Notes under the pieces: generated by a model
What the model saw: only the letters and a program-made list of their open reading frames with translations
What the model was told of the DNA's origin: nothing
Database searches by the model: none
Shown here: piece by piece, positions 43,100 through 51,664 of the stretch
How the letters are laid out: each line of letters starts with the position of its first letter
How positions within the stretch are numbered: the first letter of the stretch is position 1
Assembly (NCBI RefSeq): GCF_030124325.1
Contig: NZ_JASKLR010000006.1
Coordinates: 200,387 to 264,386 of the forward strand
DNA length: 64,000 bases
Direction of reading: 5' to 3'
Origin: Sinorhizobium sp. 8-89
GTDB taxonomy: Bacteria; Pseudomonadota; Alphaproteobacteria; Rhizobiales; Rhizobiaceae
Translations under genes and position numbers: made by a program

Positions 43100-43143
43100 G
43101 CAATTCCGGACGGAAAACCGTTACACACTTTTCCTGGAATTGC
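43100..43143. repeat. Palindromic repeat unit with CGGAAAACCG loop, abutting the glxR stop
   Basis: GCAATTCC (43100-43107) and GGAATTGC (43136-43143) are perfect 8-bp arms. The loop contains CGGAAAACCG (43111-43120) and CACACTTTTCC (43125-43135). The right arm ends one base before the glxR stop codon at 43145. A unit with nearly the same loop but different arms lies at 44874-44921. Confidence 0.75.
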
Positions 43144-43144
43144 T

Positions 43145-44029
43145 TTAGGCAACCTGGTGGTTGGCCATCCGCTCGAGCGCCCGGACGAGACCGGAATGGT
43201 CGAGCCCGCTGTCGCCGTTGGCGGCGCAATTGTTGAAGAGCTCCTGCGTGGCCGCGGTGTTTGGCAGCGAGATGCCGAGGCTCTTTGCGCCCTGCAGCGC
43301 CAGATTGAGATCTTTCTGATGCAGCGAAATGCGGAAGCCCGGATCGAAGGTGCGCTTGATCATCCGATCGCCATGAACTTCGAGAATGCGGGAGGAGGCA
43401 AAGCCGCCCATCAGCGCCTCGCGGACGCGCGCCGGATCGGCACCGGCCTTGGACGCGAAGACCAACGCTTCGGAGACCGCCTCGATCGTTAGCGCGACGA
43501 TGATCTGGTTGGCAACCTTCGTGACCTGACCGTCGCCGCAATCGCCGACAAGCGTGATGTTCTTGCCCATCAGCTTGAAGAGCGGCAGGGCGCGGTCGAA
43601 GGATTCCTGCGAGCCGCCGGCCATGATGCTGAGCGACGCGTTCTTCGCCCCGACCTCGCCGCCGGAGACCGGCGCGTCAATATATTCGGCGCCCGTTTCG
43701 CGGACCCTCCTTGCGAATTCCTTCGTTTCGATCGGCGAGATCGAGCTCATGTCGATGACGAGCTTGCCTTTGCCAAGACCGTAGAAGACGCCGTTCTCAC
43801 CGAAGAGAACGTCCTTCACTTCCGGCGTGTCCGGCAGCATCAGGATGATCGTGTCGACCGTCTCTGCGAGCGCCTTCGGCGTCTCGACGAATTGCAAGCC
43901 GTTGTCGACGAGTTCCTGGCGCGGCGGGATGACGAATTTCGACGTGACGATCGTATACCCGGCATCCTGCAGATGGCGCGCCATCGGCGTGCCCATGATA
44001 CCCAGTCCAATGAAACCGATAGATGCCAT
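43145..44029 (-). CDS. glxR: Tartronate semialdehyde reductase (2-hydroxy-3-oxopropionate reductase)
   Basis: A 294-residue beta-hydroxyacid dehydrogenase that reduces tartronate semialdehyde to D-glycerate with NAD(P)H. The Rossmann motif IGFIGLGIMGTPMARHL starts the protein; the substrate loop YIDAPVSGGEVGAKNASLSIMAGG and the catalytic lysine segment GDGQVTKVANQIIVA are clear, as is the C-terminal FRISLHQKDLNLAL. It lies 5 bp after hyi in the same operon. Confidence 0.93.
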   Translation of the reverse strand: MASIGFIGLGIMGTPMARHLQDAGYTIVTSKFVIPPRQELVDNGLQFVETPKALAETVDTIILMLPDTPEVKDVLFGENGVFYGLGKGKLVIDMSSISPIETKEFARRVRETGAEYIDAPVSGGEVGAKNASLSIMAGGSQESFDRALPLFKLMGKNITLVGDCGDGQVTKVANQIIVALTIEAVSEALVFASKAGADPARVREALMGGFASSRILEVHGDRMIKRTFDPGFRISLHQKDLNLALQGAKSLGISLPNTAATQELFNNCAANGDSGLDHSGLVRALERMANHQVA

Positions 44030-44034
44030 CGTGC

Positions 44035-44850
44035 TTAGCTCCTGATTTTGATGATGTCTGCGGACTGCTTGCGCTTGCGCTCGGCGCCGAGCCAGCCCAG
44101 CCCCTCGGCCGTCGTCGTCAACGGCTTGTATTCGCAACCGATCCAGCCGTCGTAACCGGCCGTTTCCAGCGCATCGAAGACGAACGGATAGTTGATCTCG
44201 CCGGTGCCCGGTTCGTTGCGACCCGGATTGTCGGCAAGCTGGACGTGGGCGATCCGGTCGGCGAAGCGCCTGTAGGTGCCGATCAGCTCGCCTTGCGTGC
44301 GCTGCTGGTGGTAAAGGTCGTACTGGATGAAGAGATTGTCGCTGCCGACCTCGTCGATGATCGAGGCCGCCTGCTCGACCGTGTCGAGATAGAAGCCCGG
44401 AATGTCGAAGCGGTTGATTGGCTCGATCAAGAGGCGGATGCCGTGCTTGCCGAGCTCGGTTGCCGCCAGTCTCAGGTTCGCGACCAGCGTCGTGCGCAGG
44501 ATCGTGTCGGCAACGCCGTCCGGCGCGATCCCCACGAGGCAATTGACCTGCTTGCAATCGAGCGCAGTCGCGTAATCGATAGCATTAGCAACACCCTTGC
44601 GGAATTCGTCGACGCGATCCGGGAAGATGGCGATGCCGCGCTCGCCGCGAGCCCAGTCGCCGGCAGGCAGGTTGTGCAGAACCTGGGTCAGGCTATTGCG
44701 ATCGAGGGCGGCGCGCAGCGCCATCTTCTCGAATTCATAGGGGAAGAGATATTCAACCCCTTCGAAGCCCGCCTTGGCGGCAAGCGAAAAGCGGTCGAGG
44801 AAAGGCGCCTCGTTGAACAGCATGGTCAGGTTCGCAGCGAATCTCGGCAT
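44035..44850 (-). CDS. hyi: Hydroxypyruvate isomerase
   Basis: A 271-residue TIM-barrel isomerase (AP endonuclease 2-like fold) interconverting hydroxypyruvate and tartronate semialdehyde. It begins MPRFAANLTMLFNE with the GFEGVEYLFPYEF strand, and carries metal/acid residues in LLIEPINRFDIPGFYL, IQYDLYHQQRTQGE and HVQLADNPGRNEPGTGEINY. The ATG at 44850 follows CAGGAGGAG; the open frame further upstream runs into a palindromic repeat and is not coding. Second gene of the gcl operon. Confidence 0.94.
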   Translation of the reverse strand: MPRFAANLTMLFNEAPFLDRFSLAAKAGFEGVEYLFPYEFEKMALRAALDRNSLTQVLHNLPAGDWARGERGIAIFPDRVDEFRKGVANAIDYATALDCKQVNCLVGIAPDGVADTILRTTLVANLRLAATELGKHGIRLLIEPINRFDIPGFYLDTVEQAASIIDEVGSDNLFIQYDLYHQQRTQGELIGTYRRFADRIAHVQLADNPGRNEPGTGEINYPFVFDALETAGYDGWIGCEYKPLTTTAEGLGWLGAERKRKQSADIIKIRS

Positions 44851-44873
44851 GCGATTACTCCTCCTGGAAGTTG

Positions 44874-44921
44874 GAGCGGGACGAGGGCGGAAAACCGCAC
44901 ACACTTTTCCTCGTCCCGCTC
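44874..44921. repeat. Palindromic repeat unit with CGGAAAACCG loop between gcl and hyi
   Basis: GAGCGGGACGAGG (44874-44886) and CCTCGTCCCGCTC (44909-44921) are perfect 13-bp arms around a 22-nt loop holding CGGAAAACCG (44888-44897) and CACACTTTTCC. The loop is almost the same as at 43100-43143 while the arms differ completely. It sits between the gcl stop and the hyi ribosome binding site. Confidence 0.75.
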
Positions 44922-44930
44922 TGAAGATTT

Positions 44931-46715
44931 TCAGTCGAGAAGGGCGGCGATGGCCGTCGGCACGTCCTCACCGCGCGCGGCGAGTTCCTCGAACTCGACA
45001 ACAGCGTTGATGTCCATGCCCATGGCGATATTCGTCACGCGCTCGAGGATGAATTCGATGACGACGGGGACCCGGTGCTCGTCCATCAGCGCGCGCGCCC
45101 GATCGAAGGCTTCGGCAAATTCATTGGGGCTGCGGACCCGGATCGCCTTGCAGCCGAGGCCTTCGGCGACCGCGACATGGTCGACGCCGTAGCCTTTCTC
45201 TGCATCGCCGTCGGCATTGATGTTGTCGAAGGCAAGGCTCACCTCGAAATCCATGTTGAAGCCGCGCTGCGCCTGGCGGATGAGGCCGAGATAGGAATTG
45301 TTCACGACCACATGCAGATAGGGCAGCTTGTGTTGCGCCCCGACGGCCAACTCCTCGATCAGGAACTGGAAGTCGTAGTCACCGGAGAGAGCGACGATCG
45401 GCCGGTCCGGATCTGCCGCCCTGACGCCGAGTGCTGCCGGCAGCGTCCAGCCGAGCGGACCCGCCTGGCCGCAATTGATCCAGTTGCGCGGCTTGTAGAC
45501 GTGCAGGAACTGCGCGCCGGCGATCTGGCTCAAGCCGATGGTCGAGACGTAGCAAGTGTCGCGGCCGAAGGCCCGGTTCATTTCCTCGTAGACCCGCTGG
45601 GGTTTCAGCGGCGTCTGATCGAAATGGGTCTTTCGCAGCATCGTGCGCTTGCGCTCACGGCACTCTTCCGCCCAACCCGACCAGTCGCGCAGCTTGCCGG
45701 CCGTCTTCCATTCGGTGGCAACGTCGAGGAAGAGCTTGAGCGCGGCCCCCGCGTCCGAGACGATGCCGAAATCCGGGGCGAAGACACGGCCGATCTGCGT
45801 CGGCTCGATATCGACGTGGATGAACTTGCGGCCTTCCGTGTAGGTCGGAATGTTGCCGGTATGGCGGTTGGCCCAGCGATTGCCGACGCCGAGCACGAAA
45901 TCGGAGGCGAGCAGCGTCGCGTTGCCATAGCGGTGCGATGTCTGCAGTCCGCACATGCCGGCCATCAGCGGGTGATCGTCCGGGATCGTGCCCCAGCCCA
46001 TCAGTGTCGGAATGACTGGAATGCCGGTGATTTCGGCAAATTCGACCAGAAGATCCGAGGCGTCGGCATTGATGATGCCGCCACCCGCGACGATCAGCGG
46101 CCGCTCCGCTTCGTTCAGCATCGCGATCGCCTTCTCGGCCTGCGCGCGGGTGGCGGCTGGCTTGTAGGGCTCAAGCGGCGCGTAGGTTTCCGGGTCGAAC
46201 TCGATTTCGGCGAGTTGAACGTCGACCGGCAGGTCGATGAGGACCGGACCGGGTCTGCCTGAGCGCATCAGATGGAAAGCCTTCTGGAAGACGAAGGGGA
46301 CCAAGGCCGGTTCCATGACCGTGACCGCCCATTTCGTGACGGGTCCGGCGATCGAAGCGATGTCGACGGCCTGGAAATCCTCCTTGTCGAGGCGGGCGCG
46401 CGGTGCCTGGCCGGTAATGCAGAGGATCGGGATCGAGTCCGCGGAAGCCGAATAGAGGCCGGTGATCATGTCGGTGCCGGCCGGCCCCGAGGTGCCGATG
46501 CAGACACCGATGTTGCCGTGTTTGGTGCGCGTATAGCCTTCCGCCATATGTGAAGCGCCTTCCACGTGACGGGCGAGAATGTGACGGATCGACCCGCGCG
46601 CCTTGAGCGCCGAATAGAACGGGTTGATGGCGGCACCCGGGACACCGAAGGCGCAATCGATCCCTTCTTTCTCCAGAACATAAACCGCCGCGTCGACAGC
46701 ACGCATCTTGGCCAT
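44931..46715 (-). CDS. gcl: Glyoxylate carboligase
   Basis: A 594-residue thiamine-diphosphate enzyme joining two glyoxylates to tartronate semialdehyde and CO2. It has the three-domain acetolactate synthase layout. At the position of the usual catalytic glutamate it has Val51 ([16 protein letters not shown]), the substitution that marks genuine glyoxylate carboligases. The ThDP-Mg motif is near [29 protein letters not shown]. First gene of the gcl-hyi-glxR operon and divergent from the IclR regulator. It consumes the glyoxylate made by AllA. Confidence 0.96.
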   Translation of the reverse strand: MAKMRAVDAAVYVLEKEGIDCAFGVPGAAINPFYSALKARGSIRHILARHVEGASHMAEGYTRTKHGNIGVCIGTSGPAGTDMITGLYSASADSIPILCITGQAPRARLDKEDFQAVDIASIAGPVTKWAVTVMEPALVPFVFQKAFHLMRSGRPGPVLIDLPVDVQLAEIEFDPETYAPLEPYKPAATRAQAEKAIAMLNEAERPLIVAGGGIINADASDLLVEFAEITGIPVIPTLMGWGTIPDDHPLMAGMCGLQTSHRYGNATLLASDFVLGVGNRWANRHTGNIPTYTEGRKFIHVDIEPTQIGRVFAPDFGIVSDAGAALKLFLDVATEWKTAGKLRDWSGWAEECRERKRTMLRKTHFDQTPLKPQRVYEEMNRAFGRDTCYVSTIGLSQIAGAQFLHVYKPRNWINCGQAGPLGWTLPAALGVRAADPDRPIVALSGDYDFQFLIEELAVGAQHKLPYLHVVVNNSYLGLIRQAQRGFNMDFEVSLAFDNINADGDAEKGYGVDHVAVAEGLGCKAIRVRSPNEFAEAFDRARALMDEHRVPVVIEFILERVTNIAMGMDINAVVEFEELAARGEDVPTAIAALLD

Positions 46716-46775
46716 GGGAACTCCTCCTGTTTGAGATAGGACGATAATCCATTTGCTGATTTCATCAACATGTTA

Positions 46776-46792
46776 ATGGAAATGACTTCCAT
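46776..46792. promoter_or_regulatory. IclR-type operator candidate between gcl and the regulator gene
   Basis: ATGGAAATGACTTCCAT is a perfect inverted repeat with 6-bp arms and a 5-bp spacer. Its core TGGAAATGACTTCCA differs at one base from the TGGAAATNATTTCCA type site known for IclR proteins. A weaker copy, GGAAATAAACATTTTC, follows at 46798-46813. Both are about 60-100 bp upstream of gcl in the 172-bp divergent region, well placed to repress gcl and the regulator gene. Confidence 0.65.
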
Positions 46793-46887
46793 CATACGGA
46801 AATAAACATTTTCAACAAAAAGGAGAAAATCGAAAGCAATCGCGGTAGAGGAAGATGGACCGAAGCAACTGATTTGGAGAATGGTTC

Positions 46888-47709
46888 ATGGAGGTGACGG
46901 GCAAGGGAAAGCGCGGTCGCAAGGCCGGAGAGAACGCCGCGCCGTCCTCCGTGCAAGTGCTGGATCGCAGCCTGGCGCTCTTGGCGATCGTCGCCGAAAA
47001 CGACGACTCGACGCTGACCTCCCTATCGGAACGCACCGGCATGGCGCCCTCGACCGTGCACCGACTGCTGACCTCGCTTGCCTCTCACGGCATGGTCATG
47101 AGCGACAGCGACACCGGTGTGTGGACCGTCGGCCTCAAGGCCTTCGAGATCGGCAATGCCTTTCTGCGCTTCCGCAAGCTCGGGACGATCAGCCGGCCCT
47201 TCCTGAAGCAATTGATGGAGGCAAGCGGAGAAACAGCCAATATCGGCATCGAGGAAGGCGGCGATGTCGTTTTCATCTCTCAGGTCGAGAGCCATGCGCC
47301 TATGCGGGCCTTCTTCCGGCCGGGGCGGCGCGGTCCGGTCCACGCGTCTGGCATCGGCAAGGCGATCCTGTCGACCTGGTCCGACAAGGAAATCGCCCAG
47401 ATGCTCTCGGGGCGAACCCTCGCGCATTTTACCGAAAAGACGCGCGATACGCTGCCGGTGCTCTTGCGGGATATTCAGGATATCCGATTGCGGGGCTGGT
47501 CAATCGACGACGAGGAACACACGCTCGGCATGCGCTGCGTCGCCGCGCCGATCTTCAACGAATACGGCGAAACGATCGCCGGCATATCGATCTCCGGGCC
47601 CTCGGTCCGGGTAACCGACGAAAAGCTCGCGACCCTCGGGCCGATGGTCAGGGAAACCGCTGACGCGTTGACGCGTGCGATGGGTGGGAGGCGGCCGGAA
47701 GAACTGTAG
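46888..47709 (+). CDS. IclR-family regulator of glyoxylate metabolism (AllR-like)
   Basis: A 273-residue regulator with a basic N-terminal tail, a winged helix-turn-helix (SVQVLDRSLALLAIVAE..LTSLSERTGMAPSTVHRLLTSLASHGMV, about 21-70) and an IclR effector domain (GETANIGIEEGGDVVFISQVES, HASGIGKAIL, RGWSIDDEEHTLGMRCVAAPIF). The effector signature and its location opposite gcl resemble AllR, which senses glyoxylate and controls gcl in enterobacteria. GGAG is 9 nt before the ATG. Confidence 0.9.
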   Translation: MEVTGKGKRGRKAGENAAPSSVQVLDRSLALLAIVAENDDSTLTSLSERTGMAPSTVHRLLTSLASHGMVMSDSDTGVWTVGLKAFEIGNAFLRFRKLGTISRPFLKQLMEASGETANIGIEEGGDVVFISQVESHAPMRAFFRPGRRGPVHASGIGKAILSTWSDKEIAQMLSGRTLAHFTEKTRDTLPVLLRDIQDIRLRGWSIDDEEHTLGMRCVAAPIFNEYGETIAGISISGPSVRVTDEKLATLGPMVRETADALTRAMGGRRPEEL

Positions 47710-47734
47710 CGGCCGGAACATGGGGTCCCGGCCG
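47710..47734. terminator. Hairpin between the IclR gene and convergent guaD
   Basis: CGGCCGG (47710-47716) and CCGGCCG (47728-47734) form a 7-bp stem with an 11-nt loop, directly at the stop codon of the IclR gene. A TCGTTTTGAA stretch follows 10 bp later on the plus strand. It probably serves as a terminator in at least one direction. Confidence 0.5.
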
Positions 47735-47759
47735 GCGCGGTCGTTTTGAACGTTCGAGA

Positions 47760-49109
47760 TCAGACCGTTTCAACCGTCCTTGCCGAGGGCGCGGCCACGG
47801 GCGTGTTTCGCACACCGTGCTTCATCGGCTTGCCGGCGACATAGACTTCGGCCACTGAGCGATCGTCGCCCATTGTCTGCAGGATGAAAAGCTCCTCGAG
47901 CAATGACGATGCCACCTGCATACGCAGTTCCATCGCCGGCTTCGCGCGGCTGTCGAGAACCACGATGTCTGCGTCGGCGCCTACATGCAGCGATCCGATG
48001 GAATGCTCGAGTTCGAGCGCGCGGGCGTTACCCAGCGTCATCATGTAGAACGAGTTGAGAGGCGAAAGCCGCTGGCCCTGGAGGTGCAGAACCTTGTAGG
48101 CCTCGTCCATGGTCTCCAGCATCGAGAAGCTCGTTCCGGCGCCGACATCGGTCGCGACCGAATGGCGGGCACCGAGCCGGTCAAAGCGATCGCGGTCGAA
48201 CAAGCCGCTGCCGAGGAAGAGATTGGACGTCGGGCAGAACACGCCGACCGCTCCCGTCTCTGCCAGCACCGATATTTCGCGGTCGCTCAAATAGATGCAA
48301 TGGCCGAGCAGCGTCTTGCGACCGAGAAGATCATAGCGTGCGTAGATGTCCGTGTAGTCCTTTGCCTCCGGATAAAGCGACGCCGCGAAGGCGATCTCGT
48401 CCTTGTTTTCGGAAAGATGCGTCTGGACGTAACAGCCCGGGTGTTCAGCCACGAGTGCCCGGCTCATCTCCATCTGTTCAGGCGTCGAGGTGATGGCGAA
48501 ACGCGGGCTGATCGCGTAATGGGCCCGGCCACGGCCATGCCATTTGGCGATCAGGCGCTTGGTCTCGTCATATCCCTTCTCGGGCGTGTCGCTGAGTGCC
48601 TCCGGTGCATTGCGGTCCATCATCACCTTGCCGCCGACCATCAGCATGTTGCGCGCCTCGGCCGCGGCAAAGAAGGCGTCGACGCTTTCCGGATGCACCG
48701 AGCAATAGGCGACCGCCGTCGTGGTGCCGTTGGCGAGCAATTCGTCCATGAAACGGCCGGCGATGAAGGCGGCGTGCTCAGGCGCTTTGAACTTCTGCTC
48801 TTCGACGAAGATATAGGTGTTCAGCCACTCCAGAAGCTGCGCGCCGTAGGAGGCGATCGCCTGCGTTTGCGGAAAGTGCAGATGCGTGTCGATAAGTCCC
48901 GGCAGGACGAGATGGGGACGATGATCTGCAATCCTTACGCCCTCGCCGGCCAGTTTCGCCATATCGCCATAGGCACCGACGCCTGCGACCTTGCCGTTCC
49001 GGACCAGCACGGCGCCGTCCTCGAAAAAACGATAGGAGGCGTTGTCGTCGATGCCCTCGGGCTCCTTGACGAAGGTCAGGACCCGACCGCGGATCAGCAG
49101 CTCATTCAT
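47760..49109 (-). CDS. guaD: Guanine deaminase
   Basis: A 449-residue amidohydrolase converting guanine to xanthine and ammonia. Metal ligands are visible in DTHLHFPQ (His76, His78), the following QTHLSENKDEI and GHCIYLSD histidines and the aspartate in ATDVGAGTSFSM. The guanine-type features TQAIASYGAQLLEWLNTYIFVEE and PRFAITSTPEQ distinguish it from other amidohydrolases. Its start overlaps the puuD stop by 4 bp, so it is the second gene of that operon. Confidence 0.95.
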   Translation of the reverse strand: MNELLIRGRVLTFVKEPEGIDDNASYRFFEDGAVLVRNGKVAGVGAYGDMAKLAGEGVRIADHRPHLVLPGLIDTHLHFPQTQAIASYGAQLLEWLNTYIFVEEQKFKAPEHAAFIAGRFMDELLANGTTTAVAYCSVHPESVDAFFAAAEARNMLMVGGKVMMDRNAPEALSDTPEKGYDETKRLIAKWHGRGRAHYAISPRFAITSTPEQMEMSRALVAEHPGCYVQTHLSENKDEIAFAASLYPEAKDYTDIYARYDLLGRKTLLGHCIYLSDREISVLAETGAVGVFCPTSNLFLGSGLFDRDRFDRLGARHSVATDVGAGTSFSMLETMDEAYKVLHLQGQRLSPLNSFYMMTLGNARALELEHSIGSLHVGADADIVVLDSRAKPAMELRMQVASSLLEELFILQTMGDDRSVAEVYVAGKPMKHGVRNTPVAAPSARTVETV

Positions 49110-50344
49110 TGAATCTTTCCTTCCTTTACTGCCGTCTCGTACCAGGAGACCAGCAGGCGGCGTTCCTCATCGGTAACACCGGTGACATTGGCGGGCGGCA
49201 TGGCGTGCGAACGCCCGGCTTGTAGATAGATCTCGCGGGCATGCGCGACGATGTCACCGTCGTTCTCGAGGACGACGCCCTTCGGCGGCACGATCAGCCC
49301 CTCCCAGGCGGGCTCCTTGGCATGGCACATGGAACAGCGGCCGAGCACGGTGTCGCGCACCTTTTCGAAGTCAGCCGACGCGACCACGGTCTGTTCGGCT
49401 GTCGAGGCCCTGGCCTCGCCACCCTCCGAAAGAACTTTGGGCACCGTCGAAAGCCACATGATGACGATGAAGAGCAGCGCGGTGACGAGCCACGTCCAGC
49501 TCGGGCTGCCCTTGCGGGCGTGCCGGGTGTTGAACCAGTGGCGGATCGTGACCCCCATGAGGAAGACGAGCGAGGCGATTATCCAGTTGTACTGAGTGCC
49601 GAAGGCCAGCGGATAGTGGTTCGACAGCATCAGGAACAGGACGGGCAGCGTGAGATAGTTGTTGTGGGTCGAGCGCTGCTTTGCCTGCTTGCCCAGCTTC
49701 GGGTCGGGCGTGTGGCCCGCGATCAGGTCGGCAACGACCTTCTTCTGGTTCGGGATGATGATGAAGAACACGTTTGCCGACATGATCGTCGCCGTGAAGG
49801 CGCCGAGATGCAGGTAGGCGGCGCGGCCGGTGAAGAGTTGGGTGTAGCCCCAGGCAACGGCAACGAGCACGAAATAGAGCAGTACCATCAGCCGGGTGTT
49901 GTCGTTGCCGAGCGGCGACCGGCAGACCGTGTCATAGGCGAGCCAGCCGAAGGCAAGCGAGGCGAGCGAAATGGCAATCGCTGTCGGCTTCGAAACGTCG
50001 AGCACGTTCGGATCGATCAGGTAGAGGTCGGCACCGGCATAATAGACGAGCGCCAGCATGCCGAAGCCGGAAAGCCAGGTGACGTAGGATTCCCATTTGA
50101 ACCAGATCAGATGCTCGGGCATGTTTTCCGGCGCAACCAGATATTTCTGGATGTGATAGAAGCCGCCGCCGTGAACCTGCCATTCCTCGCCATAGGCGCC
50201 GACCGGCAGACCCTGCCGCTGCCTCAGGCCCAGATCGAGCGCAACGAAATAAAAGGACGAACCGATCCAGGCGATGCCGGTGATGACATGCAGCCATCTC
50301 ACCGCAAATGTCAGCCAGTCCCAGGCAATGGCAAATTCATACAT
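49106..50344 (-). CDS. puuD: Membrane urate oxidase PuuD with C-terminal cytochrome c domain
   Basis: A 412-residue integral membrane protein that oxidises urate to 5-hydroxyisourate. The N-terminal 300 residues contain about eight membrane helices with conserved histidines (RWLHVITGIAWIGSSFYFV, HGGGFYHIQKY, STHNNYLTLPVLFLMLSNHYP). The C-terminal periplasmic cytochrome c domain has the haem motif CSMCH and a distal methionine candidate in HAMPPANVTGVT. This enzyme type passes electrons to the respiratory chain rather than to oxygen directly. No soluble uricase gene is present in the window. Confidence 0.93.
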   Translation of the reverse strand: MYEFAIAWDWLTFAVRWLHVITGIAWIGSSFYFVALDLGLRQRQGLPVGAYGEEWQVHGGGFYHIQKYLVAPENMPEHLIWFKWESYVTWLSGFGMLALVYYAGADLYLIDPNVLDVSKPTAIAISLASLAFGWLAYDTVCRSPLGNDNTRLMVLLYFVLVAVAWGYTQLFTGRAAYLHLGAFTATIMSANVFFIIIPNQKKVVADLIAGHTPDPKLGKQAKQRSTHNNYLTLPVLFLMLSNHYPLAFGTQYNWIIASLVFLMGVTIRHWFNTRHARKGSPSWTWLVTALLFIVIMWLSTVPKVLSEGGEARASTAEQTVVASADFEKVRDTVLGRCSMCHAKEPAWEGLIVPPKGVVLENDGDIVAHAREIYLQAGRSHAMPPANVTGVTDEERRLLVSWYETAVKEGKIQ

Positions 50345-50585
50345 GCAGCTCTCCCATTCTTCTGGGCGGCATTATGTGTCATTGCTTGGGTTGGGGAGAA
50401 CGCCGCGCGATCACCAACTCTTTCAAAAAAAACTATAAAATCGAAGGAGCGCGGGTGCGCTACTGCACGGTTTGGTAAATCGGGAGTCGCTTTGAAGAGA
50501 AAATTGTGCAGAAATTCAAGGCGTTAAAACGACCCTTTGCGCGCTGAACCGCGCCGGTCGCATTGGAGGAGCATAGGCGGGAGGC
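50345..50585. promoter_or_regulatory. Divergent promoter region between puuD and the LysR gene
   Basis: The 241-bp region has an AT-rich block (CAAAAAAAACTATAAAATCG, 50427-50446) and A-rich DNA near 50500. It must contain the promoters of puuD-guaD and of the LysR gene, and the LysR site, but I could not define a T-N11-A palindrome with confidence. No small gene was supported. Confidence 0.4.
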
Positions 50586-51500
50586 ATGTCTTATCTCGAT
50601 AATGTGCGCGTTTTCGTGCGCGTCGTGGAACTCGGAACGCTCTCGGCGGCAGGGCGCGACCAGCGCGTGACGCCCGCGGTCGCCAGCAACCGGATCAAGG
50701 AGTTGGAGCGGCACATGGGCGTTCGCCTCTTCAATCGCACCACCCGCAAGCTGACGCCGACCGAACACGGCCGTGTGTTCTACGACGGCGCGGTCAAGAT
50801 TCTCGAAGCCGTGAACGAGGCCGAAAGCGCGATCGCCGATCTTTCGCGCAATCCCAAAGGTGCGCTTCGGATTACGGCGCCGCTCGGCATCGGCCGCCGG
50901 CTGATTGCCTCCGGCATTCCCGAGTTCCACGACAAGTATCCGGATATCGAGGTGCGCCTTCGCCTCTCGGACCACAACGTCGACATCCTAAGCGAAGGGG
51001 TCGACGTGGCGTTCAAGCTCGGCATCCTCGAGGATTCGAACCTGCGCATGCGCGGCATCATGAATTGCGACCGGGTGATCTGCGGTGCGCCTGCCTATTT
51101 TCAGCAGCGCGGCATACCTGCAACGCCCGATGACCTCATCACCGAGCATCACGATTGTCTGCTGCTGCGCTATCCCGGCTCCAAGGAATATTATTGGACG
51201 TTGCAGACGGCCGACGGTGTGCGCAAGCTCGAAGTAACGGGCCCCTATGATTCCGATGACGGCGACGTGCTGACCCAATGGGCGCTCGATGGCCACGGCA
51301 TCATCAACAAACCGCTGTTCGAGGTGAAGCAGTTCATCAACGAGGGCTCTCTCATCCCCGTCCTGCAGGATACGCCGCCCCTGGGGGCGCAGCTTGCCGC
51401 GATCTATCCGCACAAACGCTTCCAGGACCCGAAGGTCCGGCTAATGATCGACTTCATGGCCGAGCGCTGTCAGAGACTGATCGGCAAGATGCTCGCCTGA
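50586..51500 (+). CDS. LysR-family regulator divergent from puuD
   Basis: A 304-residue LysR protein. The N-terminal helix-turn-helix reads YLDNVRVFVRVVELGTLSAAGRDQRVTPAVASNRIKELERHMGVRLFNRTTRKLTPTEHG, followed by the periplasmic-binding-like effector domain starting GALRITAPLGIGRRLI. GGCGGGAGGC lies before the ATG. It is divergent from puuD-guaD and is the likely activator or repressor of urate catabolism, sensing a purine intermediate. Confidence 0.9.
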   Translation: MSYLDNVRVFVRVVELGTLSAAGRDQRVTPAVASNRIKELERHMGVRLFNRTTRKLTPTEHGRVFYDGAVKILEAVNEAESAIADLSRNPKGALRITAPLGIGRRLIASGIPEFHDKYPDIEVRLRLSDHNVDILSEGVDVAFKLGILEDSNLRMRGIMNCDRVICGAPAYFQQRGIPATPDDLITEHHDCLLLRYPGSKEYYWTLQTADGVRKLEVTGPYDSDDGDVLTQWALDGHGIINKPLFEVKQFINEGSLIPVLQDTPPLGAQLAAIYPHKRFQDPKVRLMIDFMAERCQRLIGKMLA

Positions 51501-51618
51501 GGAACCGCCCCCCGTCTTATCCGCTGTGGCCACGATCAAAGTGCGCGTCAGGAGGGCCGGAGCGGGCAGAAGTCGCCTCGTACTCGTCCCGCTTTCTGTT
51601 CGCTTCGAAAACGCAAAG

Positions 51619-51650
51619 GAGGGCGGCTCTCCCGCAAGACGGCCGCCCTC
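51619..51650 (-). terminator. Intrinsic terminator of the Gly-Asp repeat gene
   Basis: GAGGGCGGC (51619-51627) and GCCGCCCTC (51642-51650) form a perfect 9-bp stem with a 14-nt loop. On the minus strand the stem is followed by CTTTGCGTTTTCG, a T-rich tail, 15 bp after the stop of the repeat protein gene. It may also stop the convergent LysR transcript. The remainder of 51501-51618 has a weak AGCGGG...CCCGCT pair only. Confidence 0.65.
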
Positions 51651-51664
51651 ACATATTTTACATG

